NCBI GenBank assembly: GCA_017414715.1
Contig: JAFQKV010000116.1
Location: 1 to 33,713 of the forward strand
Direction of reading: 5' to 3'
Length of the DNA stretch: 33,713 nucleotides
Origin: Clostridia bacterium
GTDB taxonomy: Bacteria > Bacillota > Clostridia > Oscillospirales > QAMX01
The translations under genes were made by a program, and so were the position numbers. Shown here in pieces: positions 26,811 to 33,713 of this stretch (within the stretch, counting starts at the first letter, position 1; every line of letters starts with the position of its first letter). A model generated the notes under the pieces. It did not search any database, had not been told where the DNA came from, and saw only the letters and a program-made list of their open reading frames with translations.

Positions 26811-27206
26811 TCACTTGATCCACCATTCCGGCGTGATATCGCCAAGGCGTACGGTACGACCGTTCTTAAAGTCCGCCATAATTTCAACATCACGGTATTT
26901 CCCCGCCATCAGCTGCACCATCAGCTCGCGGCAGGCTCCGCAGGGAGCTCCGGAGGATCCGTCCGGCATGATGCAGAGAACTCGTTTGATCTCATACTCG
27001 CCGTTCGTTATCATATGAAATATGGCGTTACGCTCCGCACAAACACCAAGCCCGGAGCAGGTATCAATACATACGCCCGTATAAATTCTACCGGATTCAG
27101 ACTGCACGGCAGCCGAAACCTCACCGCAGGAAAGATATTCCGACACCTGTCTTTCGCAGAGAACCGCCTTTGCGGCTTCGTACATTTCGATCCAGATCTT
27201 ATCCAT
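26811..27206 (-). CDS. Cytidine deaminase-like zinc protein (blasticidin-S deaminase-like), 131 aa
   Basis: The zinc site is CAERNA (Cys56, catalytic Glu58) and PCGACRE (Cys89, Cys92). Length and motif spacing match the tetrameric cytidine deaminase family. The lack of the usual long N-terminal nucleoside-binding segment, and the C-terminal DITPEWW, resemble the blasticidin-S deaminase branch. It deaminates a cytosine-bearing compound; the exact substrate is uncertain. It lies between glycerate kinase (14 bp upstream) and the nucleotidyltransferase. Confidence 0.85.
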   Translation of the reverse strand: MDKIWIEMYEAAKAVLCERQVSEYLSCGEVSAAVQSESGRIYTGVCIDTCSGLGVCAERNAIFHMITNGEYEIKRVLCIMPDGSSGAPCGACRELMVQLMAGKYRDVEIMADFKNGRTVRLGDITPEWWIK

Positions 27207-27220
27207 ACTGATTTTTCCTC

Positions 27221-28351
27221 TTACTTTCGTGAAAGATACAGTCGCAGCACCTGCTCCGCAGTCTTCGCGATGTTACGGACAGCATATTCGGGCTCCATTG
27301 CCTTTGCAAGGCTCACCGCGCCCTGCTGGATGCAAAACAGTGCGTCCGCCGAAGAATTATCCGCACCCGATCCTATGCTTCCGCAGAGGGCCACCGTCAC
27401 AGCGCCGGCAGCCTTTGCCATCCTGCAAAAGGCCGCGGGACCTTTTCCCGCGGCAGTCTGTCCGTCACAGCTTCCCTCGCCGGTGATGGCAAGATCGGCA
27501 CCGCGAAGTGCGGTTTGTGCACCTTGCGATGCAAGTACAAGCGACGCACCCATCTGCGGTTCGGCTGAAAGCACGCTCATCAGTCCAAAAGCCATGCCGC
27601 CTGCGGCTCCCGCGCCGGGCTCGTTCCGAAGATCCCGCCCGACGGCGGCGGAAATAACATCCGCAAAGCGTGCAAGTCCCGCATCCAGTTCCGCAACCGC
27701 TGTTTCGTCCGCCCCTTTTTGAGGTCCGAACACGGCCGCAGCACCAAGCTCACCGCAGAGAGGATTGGTTACATCACAGGCGATTCGGATACGCATTTCA
27801 TGCAGTCCCGCATCCAATCCGGAAAGGTCTGCTCTTGCCGCGCGGCACATATCCGCACCAGACACACCGAGCAATTCGTTTTTTTCATCATAAAATCTTG
27901 CACCGAGGGCAGTAAGCGCGCCCATCGCCCCATCGTTGGTGGCACTGCCGCCAAGGCAGAGAAGCATCTCCCGGCATCCCCGGCGGAGTGCCTCCCGCAT
28001 TAATTCCCCGACACCGAATGTGGTCGTCCGGCGCGGATCCCGAAGGTGTTCCGGCACAAGAGGCAGTCCGGCGGCCTCTGCCATTTCAATAACGGCAAGG
28101 CCTTTTTCCGCCACATAGCCCCATCGCGCAGAAACCTGTGCGCCGAGAGGTCCAGTGACCTGCTTTTCATACATCTGCCCGCCCATCGCGCGTGTGACAA
28201 GTTCTGCCGTCCCTTCACCGCCGTCAGCAAGACCAAGGACAGTGATATCGGCGTGGATATGCGCCCGCCGAAGGCCTTCCGCCACGGCATTCCCCGCCTG
28301 CAGGGAGGTCACGCTGCCCTTAAAGCTGTCCATTGCAACCACGATCTTCAT
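27221..28351 (-). CDS. Glycerate kinase (GlxK/GarK family), 376 aa
   Basis: Phosphorylates D-glycerate with ATP, feeding 2- or 3-phosphoglycerate into glycolysis. MDSFKGS at the start, LADGGEGT, CLGGSATNDGAMG, GAGAAGGMAFG and ITGEGSCDGQTAAGKGP are family hallmarks. Length is normal. AAGGAG lies 7 bp before the ATG. Divergently arranged from the AEC transporter with back-to-back promoters. Confidence 0.93.
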   Translation of the reverse strand: MKIVVAMDSFKGSVTSLQAGNAVAEGLRRAHIHADITVLGLADGGEGTAELVTRAMGGQMYEKQVTGPLGAQVSARWGYVAEKGLAVIEMAEAAGLPLVPEHLRDPRRTTTFGVGELMREALRRGCREMLLCLGGSATNDGAMGALTALGARFYDEKNELLGVSGADMCRAARADLSGLDAGLHEMRIRIACDVTNPLCGELGAAAVFGPQKGADETAVAELDAGLARFADVISAAVGRDLRNEPGAGAAGGMAFGLMSVLSAEPQMGASLVLASQGAQTALRGADLAITGEGSCDGQTAAGKGPAAFCRMAKAAGAVTVALCGSIGSGADNSSADALFCIQQGAVSLAKAMEPEYAVRNIAKTAEQVLRLYLSRK

Positions 28352-28384
28352 ACCGGCATCTCCTTCACATTTCCGTTTTATCTA

Positions 28385-28413
28385 ATAATAGCAAAATCCG
28401 GCCGTCTTTGCAA
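28385..28413 (-). promoter_or_regulatory. Promoter of the glycerate kinase group
   Basis: TTGCAA (28408-28413), 17 bp, TATTAT (28385-28390), minus strand. Its -35 lies 6 bp from that of the opposing AEC promoter. Confidence 0.65.
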
Positions 28414-28419
28414 TAACGA

Positions 28420-28448
28420 TTGCAATTTCGCCGCCATAGGCTTATAAT
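28420..28448 (+). promoter_or_regulatory. Promoter of the AEC transporter gene
   Basis: TTGCAA (28420-28425), 17 bp, TATAAT (28443-28448). Together the two divergent -35 boxes form TTGCAATAACGATTGCAA (28408-28425), a 7-bp inverted repeat. Confidence 0.7.
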
Positions 28449-28478
28449 GTTATCATTCAGAATCTGCGAGGTCTCACC

Positions 28479-29429
28479 ATGTCTGTTGAAATTACAAATC
28501 AACTGCTTTTGCTGCTGCTCCTGATCCTCATCGGCTTTGGTGCCCAGCGTCTGCACTTTATCGATGTCTCCGTCGGTCCGAAGCTCTCCTCCTTCATCTC
28601 AAACGTCACCATGCCCGCCCTCTATATCTCCACCTTTATGCGCCGCTTTTCCCCGGAGGATCTCAAGGCCGGTTCCATGATGCTCGGCGTTTCCGCCTTT
28701 TACTATGTTCTGACCTTTTTTGCCGGCATCCTCTTTGTCAAACTCTGCCGGGTCGATATGAAATACGAGGGCGTTTTCCGCTTCATGATCGTCTTTTCCA
28801 ATGCTGCCTTCATGGCCTATCCCGTTCTGACGGCCATCTATCCCGGTGCGGCACAGGATGCCATATTCCTCGCGGTTTTCTTCAACATCCCCTTCAATGC
28901 CCTGGGCTACACCCTCGGCGTGTGGCTGCTTCGCCGCGGTAAGGAAACCGGCTTCCGCTGGAAGCTTCTGCTGGCTCCCGGATCCTTTGCGGCCTTCCTC
29001 GGCCTGTTTCTCTTTCTGATCTCTCCCGTTTTCCCCGCACCGGTCTATACTTTCCTTTACGAAGGCTTTATCTACGACACGCTCTATCAGCTTGGCAATA
29101 CGACGATTCCGTTATCCATGATCGTTATCGGCACCGTGCTTGCAGGGGTCAATATCCGCGATCTCTTCCTGAACTGGAAGATCTACGTTCTGGCCGTCGT
29201 CCGTCTGCTCATTCTTCCCGCCATCGTCTTTGCCGTGGTCAGCTTCCTTCCCATGAGCGATATGGCCCGCGGCATATGCACCGTTATCGCCGGCATGCCC
29301 TGCGCCGTTTTTGCCGTGATCCTCTCCCAGGAATACGGTGGGGATGAAAAGACCGCCTCCATCGGCGTTTTTGTGACCACGCTGCTTTCCTTTGCCACCA
29401 TTCCGCTGCTTTGCACGGTGCTCGGATAG
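28479..29429 (+). CDS. AEC (auxin efflux carrier) family transporter, 316 aa
   Basis: An integral membrane carrier with about ten hydrophobic segments. N-terminal QLLLLLLLILIGFGAQRLHFID, the repeated SSFISNVTMPALYISTF and the C-terminal half with GNTTIPLSMIVIGTVLAG and AGMPCAVFAVILSQEYGGDE match the AEC family, which exports or imports small carboxylic acids such as malate. Divergence from glycerate kinase hints at a glycerate-like or other organic-acid substrate, an inference from position only. GAGGTC, a weak ribosome site, precedes the ATG. Confidence 0.9.
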   Translation: MSVEITNQLLLLLLLILIGFGAQRLHFIDVSVGPKLSSFISNVTMPALYISTFMRRFSPEDLKAGSMMLGVSAFYYVLTFFAGILFVKLCRVDMKYEGVFRFMIVFSNAAFMAYPVLTAIYPGAAQDAIFLAVFFNIPFNALGYTLGVWLLRRGKETGFRWKLLLAPGSFAAFLGLFLFLISPVFPAPVYTFLYEGFIYDTLYQLGNTTIPLSMIVIGTVLAGVNIRDLFLNWKIYVLAVVRLLILPAIVFAVVSFLPMSDMARGICTVIAGMPCAVFAVILSQEYGGDEKTASIGVFVTTLLSFATIPLLCTVLG

Positions 29430-29454
29430 AAAAAGAAGACACACAGACATGTAA

Positions 29455-29490
29455 AAGCCCCTCCGACGGATGTCGGAGGGGCTTCCTTTG
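29455..29490. terminator. Bidirectional terminator between the AEC gene and rplS
   Basis: A perfect 13-bp stem AAGCCCCTCCGAC/GTCGGAGGGGCTT with a 4-nt loop. TTCCTTT follows on the plus strand and CTTTTACAT on the minus strand. The two genes converge here. Confidence 0.92.
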
Positions 29491-29513
29491 GATCGCTTTT
29501 CGGTCTTCCCGGA

Positions 29514-29855
29514 TCAGAGGGACTCCTTGAGGCGGGCGGACTTGCCGTAACGGTCGCGGAGGTAGTAGAGCTTTGCGCGTCTGACCTTACCCTTGCGAAC
29601 GACCTCGATGCTGGCGATGGAGGGAGAGTTGACCGGGAAGGTTCTCTCGACGCCGATGCCATAGGAGATACGGCGGACGGTGATGGTCTCGGAGATGCCG
29701 CCATGCTTGATGGCGATGATGGTGCCCTCGAAAGCCTGAAGTCTCTCGCGGTTGCCTTCCTTGACCTTAACCTGAATGCGAACGGTAGCACCAACTTCCA
29801 GCTTGGGAAGGTCGGTACGGATCTGCTCTTCTGTGAGCGCTTTAATGAGGTCCAT
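29514..29855 (-). CDS. rplS: 50S ribosomal protein L19, 113 aa
   Basis: [20 protein letters not shown] at the start, [20 protein letters not shown] and the C-terminal [13 protein letters not shown] identify L19. The ATG at 29855 follows GGAGG by 7 bp; the longer frame start is rejected. It stands alone with its own promoter and terminator, not next to trmD or lepB as in many Firmicutes. Confidence 0.97.
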   Translation of the reverse strand: MDLIKALTEEQIRTDLPKLEVGATVRIQVKVKEGNRERLQAFEGTIIAIKHGGISETITVRRISYGIGVERTFPVNSPSIASIEVVRKGKVRRAKLYYLRDRYGKSARLKESL

Positions 29856-29939
29856 GAATGTTCCTCCTTTCACTGCAGACGTTCATGCCGCTAATAGAAA
29901 ATGTGACACGACAGAGGACCGTCCCTTTTCAACCGGGAT

Positions 29940-29968
29940 ATTATACCATACTATACCGTGAATTGCAA
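29940..29968 (-). promoter_or_regulatory. Promoter of rplS
   Basis: TTGCAA (29963-29968), 17 bp, TATAAT (29940-29945), minus strand. The predicted leader is about 78 nt, long enough for an L19 autoregulatory structure, though I could not recognise one. Confidence 0.75.
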
Positions 29969-29988
29969 TAGGGATACAGAAATTATTT

Positions 29989-31314
29989 TCACCGATATCT
30001 GCGCAGACGGTTTTCCATTCTGCGGCGGCGAACGGCTCTCTCCCGCAGATAGATCCAGACACCGGCGGCAATAACGAGAAGGATAATCAGTATACGCACC
30101 GGCCACAGCGCAAAGAATGCACCGATGCGGTCCCTGGCATAAAGCCAGCCGGAGCGCTCCACCCCGGTGATCGCACTCAGCGAAACGGTACCGACCGCCT
30201 GACCGTCATAATATACGTCTGCAAGGCCGACCTTCTGCCCTTTGGCAACGGGAGCATCCAGCACAAGCTCCTTTACCGCCTGCTGGGGAACGACGGAGAC
30301 CAGTGCCTCATCGTAGGTTTCCGTATTGACGACAGCGCAAACCTCATCCACCGTCAGTACCGTGACTGTATCCGCAGCTTCGGAGAGGCGGACGGGAACC
30401 TCGCATACCGGCGTTCCTGCCGGGACAATAGGCATGTTCCTGTAAATGGAGAAGAGCCACTTGTAAAGCGCCGTCTGGTCGTTGAAATGGTATCCGCCAC
30501 CTGCCTCTGTGTCCTTTGCGGATTTCATGGTGACAACGATGAGCTCAAGGCCGTCTTTTTCCGCATAAGAAGCAAGGCAGTAACCCGCAGGCGTGGTAAA
30601 GCCGGTCTTTCCGGCGATGACATTCTCGTTGTAGAAGGATGAGTTTGGATTAATGAGCCTGTTTGTGTTATTGAAAATGCGTTCCTGCTTATACTTGTTG
30701 GTGGGTTCCTTCCTGTATTGGCGGGTGGCAGCCACGGTGCAGTATTTCTCGTGCTTCACGATCTCCGAAAGGAGGATGGAAAGATCCCTGGCGGTGGTAT
30801 AATGGCCTTCGTCGTGCTCACCGTGAGGATTGACATACCTGGTTCCCGTCATACCAAGCTCTGCTGCGCGGGCATTCATTTTGGTCACAAAAAGAGCGAT
30901 GGAGCCCGATACGTACTCTGCAAGAACGTTTGCAGCATCATTTGCCGACTGAATAAGCAGGAAATGGAAGAGTTCGTCCAACGTCAGCTTCTCCCCGGGC
31001 AGCACACCCGCGGTAGAGCCGTTGCCGCTTAAGTTCTCGTGAGTAACGGCACCGGTGGATGCGGTGATGACCTCATCAAAATCCTCCGGGCTTTTAATAT
31101 GCTCCAGCACCAGCAGCGCTGTCATCAGTTTGGTGGTGGAGGCCGGGAACATCTTTGCATCCGCATTCTTCTCGTAGAGCACCTTTCCGGAGTTTCGCTC
31201 CAGCACATAGACGGCCTCCGCAGTCACATCGGGTGCAGCGGCATAGCTCGTCACCGGTGCCACGGTACCAAAAAGCAGAAGAAACGCAAGAGTAAACGCA
31301 ACGATCTTTTTCAT
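29989..31314 (-). CDS. Serine-type D-Ala-D-Ala carboxypeptidase (low-mass PBP), 441 aa
   Basis: Trims the terminal D-alanine of peptidoglycan stem peptides outside the membrane. A signal peptide (about 1-27, ending SYAAA) precedes the S11 peptidase domain: nucleophile Ser59 in STTK (59-62), SAN (123-125) and KTG (236-238). A beta-rich C-terminal domain follows (about 290-390), then a hydrophobic anchor (about 405-426) and a strongly basic cytosolic tail (RERAVRRRRMENRLRRYR). A helix anchor rather than an amphipathic one fits the DacF type. Promoter and ATG are clear. Confidence 0.94.
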   Translation of the reverse strand: MKKIVAFTLAFLLLFGTVAPVTSYAAAPDVTAEAVYVLERNSGKVLYEKNADAKMFPASTTKLMTALLVLEHIKSPEDFDEVITASTGAVTHENLSGNGSTAGVLPGEKLTLDELFHFLLIQSANDAANVLAEYVSGSIALFVTKMNARAAELGMTGTRYVNPHGEHDEGHYTTARDLSILLSEIVKHEKYCTVAATRQYRKEPTNKYKQERIFNNTNRLINPNSSFYNENVIAGKTGFTTPAGYCLASYAEKDGLELIVVTMKSAKDTEAGGGYHFNDQTALYKWLFSIYRNMPIVPAGTPVCEVPVRLSEAADTVTVLTVDEVCAVVNTETYDEALVSVVPQQAVKELVLDAPVAKGQKVGLADVYYDGQAVGTVSLSAITGVERSGWLYARDRIGAFFALWPVRILIILLVIAAGVWIYLRERAVRRRRMENRLRRYR

Positions 31315-31370
31315 GTTGACCTCACTGTAAAATATTCGGGCAGCAGCCGGCGCGGATGCGCAAAAAACGG

Positions 31371-31399
31371 TTGCAAAGTTTTCGGTTCTGTATTATGAT
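31371..31399 (+). promoter_or_regulatory. Promoter of the ComEA-like gene
   Basis: TTGCAA (31371-31376), 17 bp, TATGAT (31394-31399). The transcript would begin about 57 nt before the ATG. Confidence 0.6.
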
Positions 31400-31418
31400 A
31401 TTAGTAACTGTATGTTGT

Positions 31419-31447
31419 ATTATAGCAGACCTCTCGGCCGAATTCAA
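31419..31447 (-). promoter_or_regulatory. Promoter of the D-Ala-D-Ala carboxypeptidase gene
   Basis: TTGAAT (31442-31447), 17 bp, TATAAT (31419-31424), minus strand. The early transcripts of the two divergent genes overlap between this promoter and that at 31371-31399. Confidence 0.7.
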
Positions 31448-31462
31448 CCACCGGAGCAAACT

Positions 31463-31867
31463 ATGAAGAAACATGAGATCCTCGCTCTCGCGCTTACCGT
31501 GCTTTTCCTTGGCTTTGCGTCCGGTTTTCTCATCGGATACGGTATTCCCGGCGGCATCGCCCCGCTGCCCGCGCAAGGCATGGCAACGCCCGGCGTCAGC
31601 CTGTCTGCCGCTGCACCCGCAAGTCCCTCAGCCGCCCCCTCTGCCACGCCGGCAGCTTCTTTCCGGCTGAATATCAACACCGCAACAGCGGAGGAGCTAA
31701 CGGCACTTCCCGGCATCGGTGATAAGCTTGCAGCGCAGATCATCGCGCACCGCACCCAAAACGGCCCCTTTGCAGCCCCCGCAGATATTATGCATGTCTC
31801 CGGCATCGGAGAAAAGAAATATGCCGCAATACAGGATCTCATCTGTGTTGCAGAGGACGGAAGATGA
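31463..31867 (+). CDS. ComEA-like helix-hairpin-helix protein, membrane-anchored, 134 aa
   Basis: A short N-terminus and one membrane helix (about 5-27) are followed by an Ala/Ser/Pro linker (about 35-65). The C-terminal HhH domain LNINTATAEELTALPGIGDKLAAQII has its second hairpin MHVSGIGEKKYAAI. This is the layout of ComEA, which binds incoming double-stranded DNA outside the membrane during competence. GGAG sits about 7 bp before the ATG at 31463; the longer frame start has no ribosome site. No comEC is in view, so a role in uptake is unproven. Confidence 0.85.
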   Translation: MKKHEILALALTVLFLGFASGFLIGYGIPGGIAPLPAQGMATPGVSLSAAAPASPSAAPSATPAASFRLNINTATAEELTALPGIGDKLAAQIIAHRTQNGPFAAPADIMHVSGIGEKKYAAIQDLICVAEDGR

Positions 31868-33255
31868 GCCTTATGAAAAAACTGTTTCAGCGCTTTATGA
31901 ACCACGGACCCTCGATCTTTAACCTGAAGGATACCTTCGGTGCCGCCCGGGCAGCCATGCTCGGTGCCGGTCTTGTTTCTGCAATTATTTCCACGCTGAC
32001 AGCAGGTGTCTTCTATACCGGCTTTTTGCTGGCATATGATATCAATATCGTCAATGCCGGAATCATAGCCTTTATCCCCAACATCTCTGCTGTTCTCTGC
32101 ATCTTCTCCGCAAAGATTTTCGGTCGCATGCGCCGCCGCAGGATCCCGCTTGCGGTGATGCGAACCTTCTATTACATCTTCTCTATCCTCGGCATAACCA
32201 TTGTCCCGGTATTTGTGGAGGATAACGCAGCACGCGTGACCGCATTTATCATTCTGACCTTTGTCAGCCACATGCTCAATGCGATCTCCTCCCCTGCATA
32301 CACCTCATGGCACATCCGTTATATTCCCGACGAGGTCCGGGCACGTTATCTTTCCGTCAACCAGATCGTGGTCAATATCGCGGCCTGCGGCTCTGCCCTC
32401 ATCTGCAGCCTGGTTGCCGATGCGCTTGCCGGTTCTCCGGCCGAGAAGACCGTCATCATCACCCTGCGTTACGTGGCTTTTGCCCTTGCAATCGTCGAGA
32501 CCATCTGTCTGTCCCTGCCCAAGGAGTATGACTACGAAGAGCCTCCCCGGCAGAAGCTGTCCAACATCGTGACAGTCTGTCTCAAAAACAAAAAATTCGC
32601 CATCACCATGCTCGTGGTGCTCTTCTATTACTTTACCACGGGTCTCACCGCCTCCAACCTGAATTACTACCTGCTGAACACCGCAAAGGTTTCCTACACC
32701 TATATTTCCGTTGTTAATATCTGTTATCTGGCATTCCTTGGCCTTTTCACCGGATACTGGCGCAAGAAGCTCTCCCGATATGCCTGGTTTACGGTTTTCT
32801 GGGTCGGCACGATCCTTATTGCCGTCACATATATCCCCTACGCCTTTGTTACCGGCTCAAACTACCTGTGGCTGATGACCATTGTGCGCTTTGTTCAGCA
32901 TTTCGTCGGTGTCGGACACAACATCACCATCGCAAACCTCGCCTATATCAACCTCCCCGAGACCGACCGCACCAACTACATTTCCTGCTATACCATTGTC
33001 GTCAATGCCGCCTCCCTGCTCGGACAGCTTGCCGGCACGGCTTATGTTGCCGTCATCGGCGATACCGCCATTCACCTGCTCGGCATTTCCCTTGGCAGCG
33101 TACAGCAGCTGCTGCTCATTACCGCCGTGCTCATGGCACTCACCAGCCTCTTTGCCGTTAAAAACATCCGCAAACTCTCCCCCGAGAGCGATCAGTATAA
33201 GCTGGTCCCCGGCGGAGCTATCCCAAGAGTCCGCAAATTTGGAAAAATGAGGTAA
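31864..33255 (+). CDS. Major facilitator superfamily transporter, 463 aa
   Basis: About twelve membrane helices are visible, with a basic loop GRMRRRRIP after helix 2 and a long central loop (about 215-240, LPKEYDYEEPPRQKL). NLPETDRTNYISCYTIVVNAASLLGQLAGT in the second half resembles unassigned clostridial MFS proteins. The substrate is unknown. Its ATG overlaps the ComEA-like stop as ATGA, so the two genes are translationally coupled; an ATG three codons later is an alternative start. Confidence 0.85.
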   Translation: MSLMKKLFQRFMNHGPSIFNLKDTFGAARAAMLGAGLVSAIISTLTAGVFYTGFLLAYDINIVNAGIIAFIPNISAVLCIFSAKIFGRMRRRRIPLAVMRTFYYIFSILGITIVPVFVEDNAARVTAFIILTFVSHMLNAISSPAYTSWHIRYIPDEVRARYLSVNQIVVNIAACGSALICSLVADALAGSPAEKTVIITLRYVAFALAIVETICLSLPKEYDYEEPPRQKLSNIVTVCLKNKKFAITMLVVLFYYFTTGLTASNLNYYLLNTAKVSYTYISVVNICYLAFLGLFTGYWRKKLSRYAWFTVFWVGTILIAVTYIPYAFVTGSNYLWLMTIVRFVQHFVGVGHNITIANLAYINLPETDRTNYISCYTIVVNAASLLGQLAGTAYVAVIGDTAIHLLGISLGSVQQLLLITAVLMALTSLFAVKNIRKLSPESDQYKLVPGGAIPRVRKFGKMR

Positions 33256-33258
33256 ATC

Positions 33259-33713
33259 ATGCACGAACTTGCTCAAGCCCTCTTTGATTCTCTTTCCTCT
33301 CTCGGACCGGAGATCGCCGTGTTCATCGTCTCCATGTGTCCCTTTGTGGAGCTCCGTCTTGCCATTCCCATCGGCTGTATCGCGGGGCTCCCCGTATGGG
33401 AGTGTTTTTTCCTTTCCGTCATCGGAAATCTACTGCCGGTACCGGTCATCTTCTATCTGCTGCGCCCTGTCTTCAACTGGCTGCGCCGCCGTCCGAAGCT
33501 GGCTCCGTTTGCCGAGAAGATCGAAAAAAAGCTTCTTTCCAAATCCGACAAGGTCACGCGTTATGCCTTTTGGGGGCTGCTGCTTTTTGTAGCCGTTCCC
33601 CTGCCCGGCACCGGAGCCTGGACGGGCACCGGCATTGCCGCTCTGCTTGATTTCAAGCCCAAAAACACCTTCTTATCCGTTTCCCTCGGCGTGCTTGCCG
33701 CCGCTGTCGTTGT
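33259..33713 (+). CDS. Small multidrug-export family membrane protein (COG2426 type), 3' end off the window
   Basis: 151 complete codons are visible from ATG 33259 (GAGGT just upstream) to the right edge without a stop. MCPFVELRLAIPIGCIAGLPVWECF and LLLFVAVPLPGTGAWTGTGIAALLDF are the hallmark segments of this family of small, mostly alpha-helical membrane proteins. The export function is weakly supported even for known members. It starts 3 bp after the MFS stop and probably belongs to the same transcript. Confidence 0.87.
   Translation, partial: MHELAQALFDSLSSLGPEIAVFIVSMCPFVELRLAIPIGCIAGLPVWECFFLSVIGNLLPVPVIFYLLRPVFNWLRRRPKLAPFAEKIEKKLLSKSDKVTRYAFWGLLLFVAVPLPGTGAWTGTGIAALLDFKPKNTFLSVSLGVLAAAVV

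Overview
The window looks like chromosome of a low-oxygen Firmicute, most likely a Clostridia/Oscillospirales-type gut bacterium. Support comes from the DnaD plus DnaI-like primosome pair, SecG, the RbgA-RNase HII-YraN cluster, trigger factor-ClpP-ClpX-Lon-EngB gene order, DAP-decarboxylase lysine synthesis and a rather GC-rich core with strongly C-ending codons. The species cannot be named from this sequence. No tRNA gene, CRISPR array, plasmid or phage origin was seen.

Region 1 (1-4200) is an accessory, more AT-rich patch. It holds the 5' part of a family-2 glycoside hydrolase (minus strand, running off the left edge), a possible 47-codon upstream ORF, a decayed IS30-family element and an AT-rich GNAT acetyltransferase with a consensus promoter beside the IS end. 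The main surprise is a block of about 173 bp inside the IS30 transposase that reads, in antisense, as domain V of 23S rRNA; the transposase resumes on the other side.

Region 2 (4300-12870, minus) is a proteostasis operon read right to left: tig, clpP, clpX, lon, engB, then lysA and an M50 membrane metalloprotease. Junctions are tight (an ATGA overlap at lon/engB, 5 bp at engB/lysA). Trigger factor carries an unusual Lys/Ala/Pro-rich C-terminal tail.

Region 3 (12970-18607, minus) is a second leftward operon from one good promoter: lepB, rbgA, rnhB, yraN, an M19 dipeptidase, thrC and a metallophosphoesterase. Region 4 (18637-20625, minus) is a primosome pair (DnaD-like then DnaI-like) with its own promoter and terminator.

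Region 5 (20707-26155, plus) begins with a conserved protein with a nuclease-like residue pattern, followed by trmL and a terminator. A glycolysis/secretion cluster follows: pgk, tpiA, gpmI, secG. It has a 5' hairpin before pgk, a large GC-rich hairpin between pgk and tpiA, and a strong terminator at the end.

Region 6 (26154-33713) is mixed: a minus-strand group (glycerate kinase, cytidine-deaminase-like, nucleotidyltransferase) divergent from an AEC transporter; rplS alone with its own promoter and terminator; a D-Ala-D-Ala carboxypeptidase; and a plus-strand run of a ComEA-like DNA-binding protein, an MFS transporter and a truncated small-multidrug-export family gene. Several core promoters share an unusual -35 box, TTGCAA, at exactly 17 bp from the -10 box, whereas canonical TTGACA at the same spacing was recognised only at the two accessory genes of region 1.
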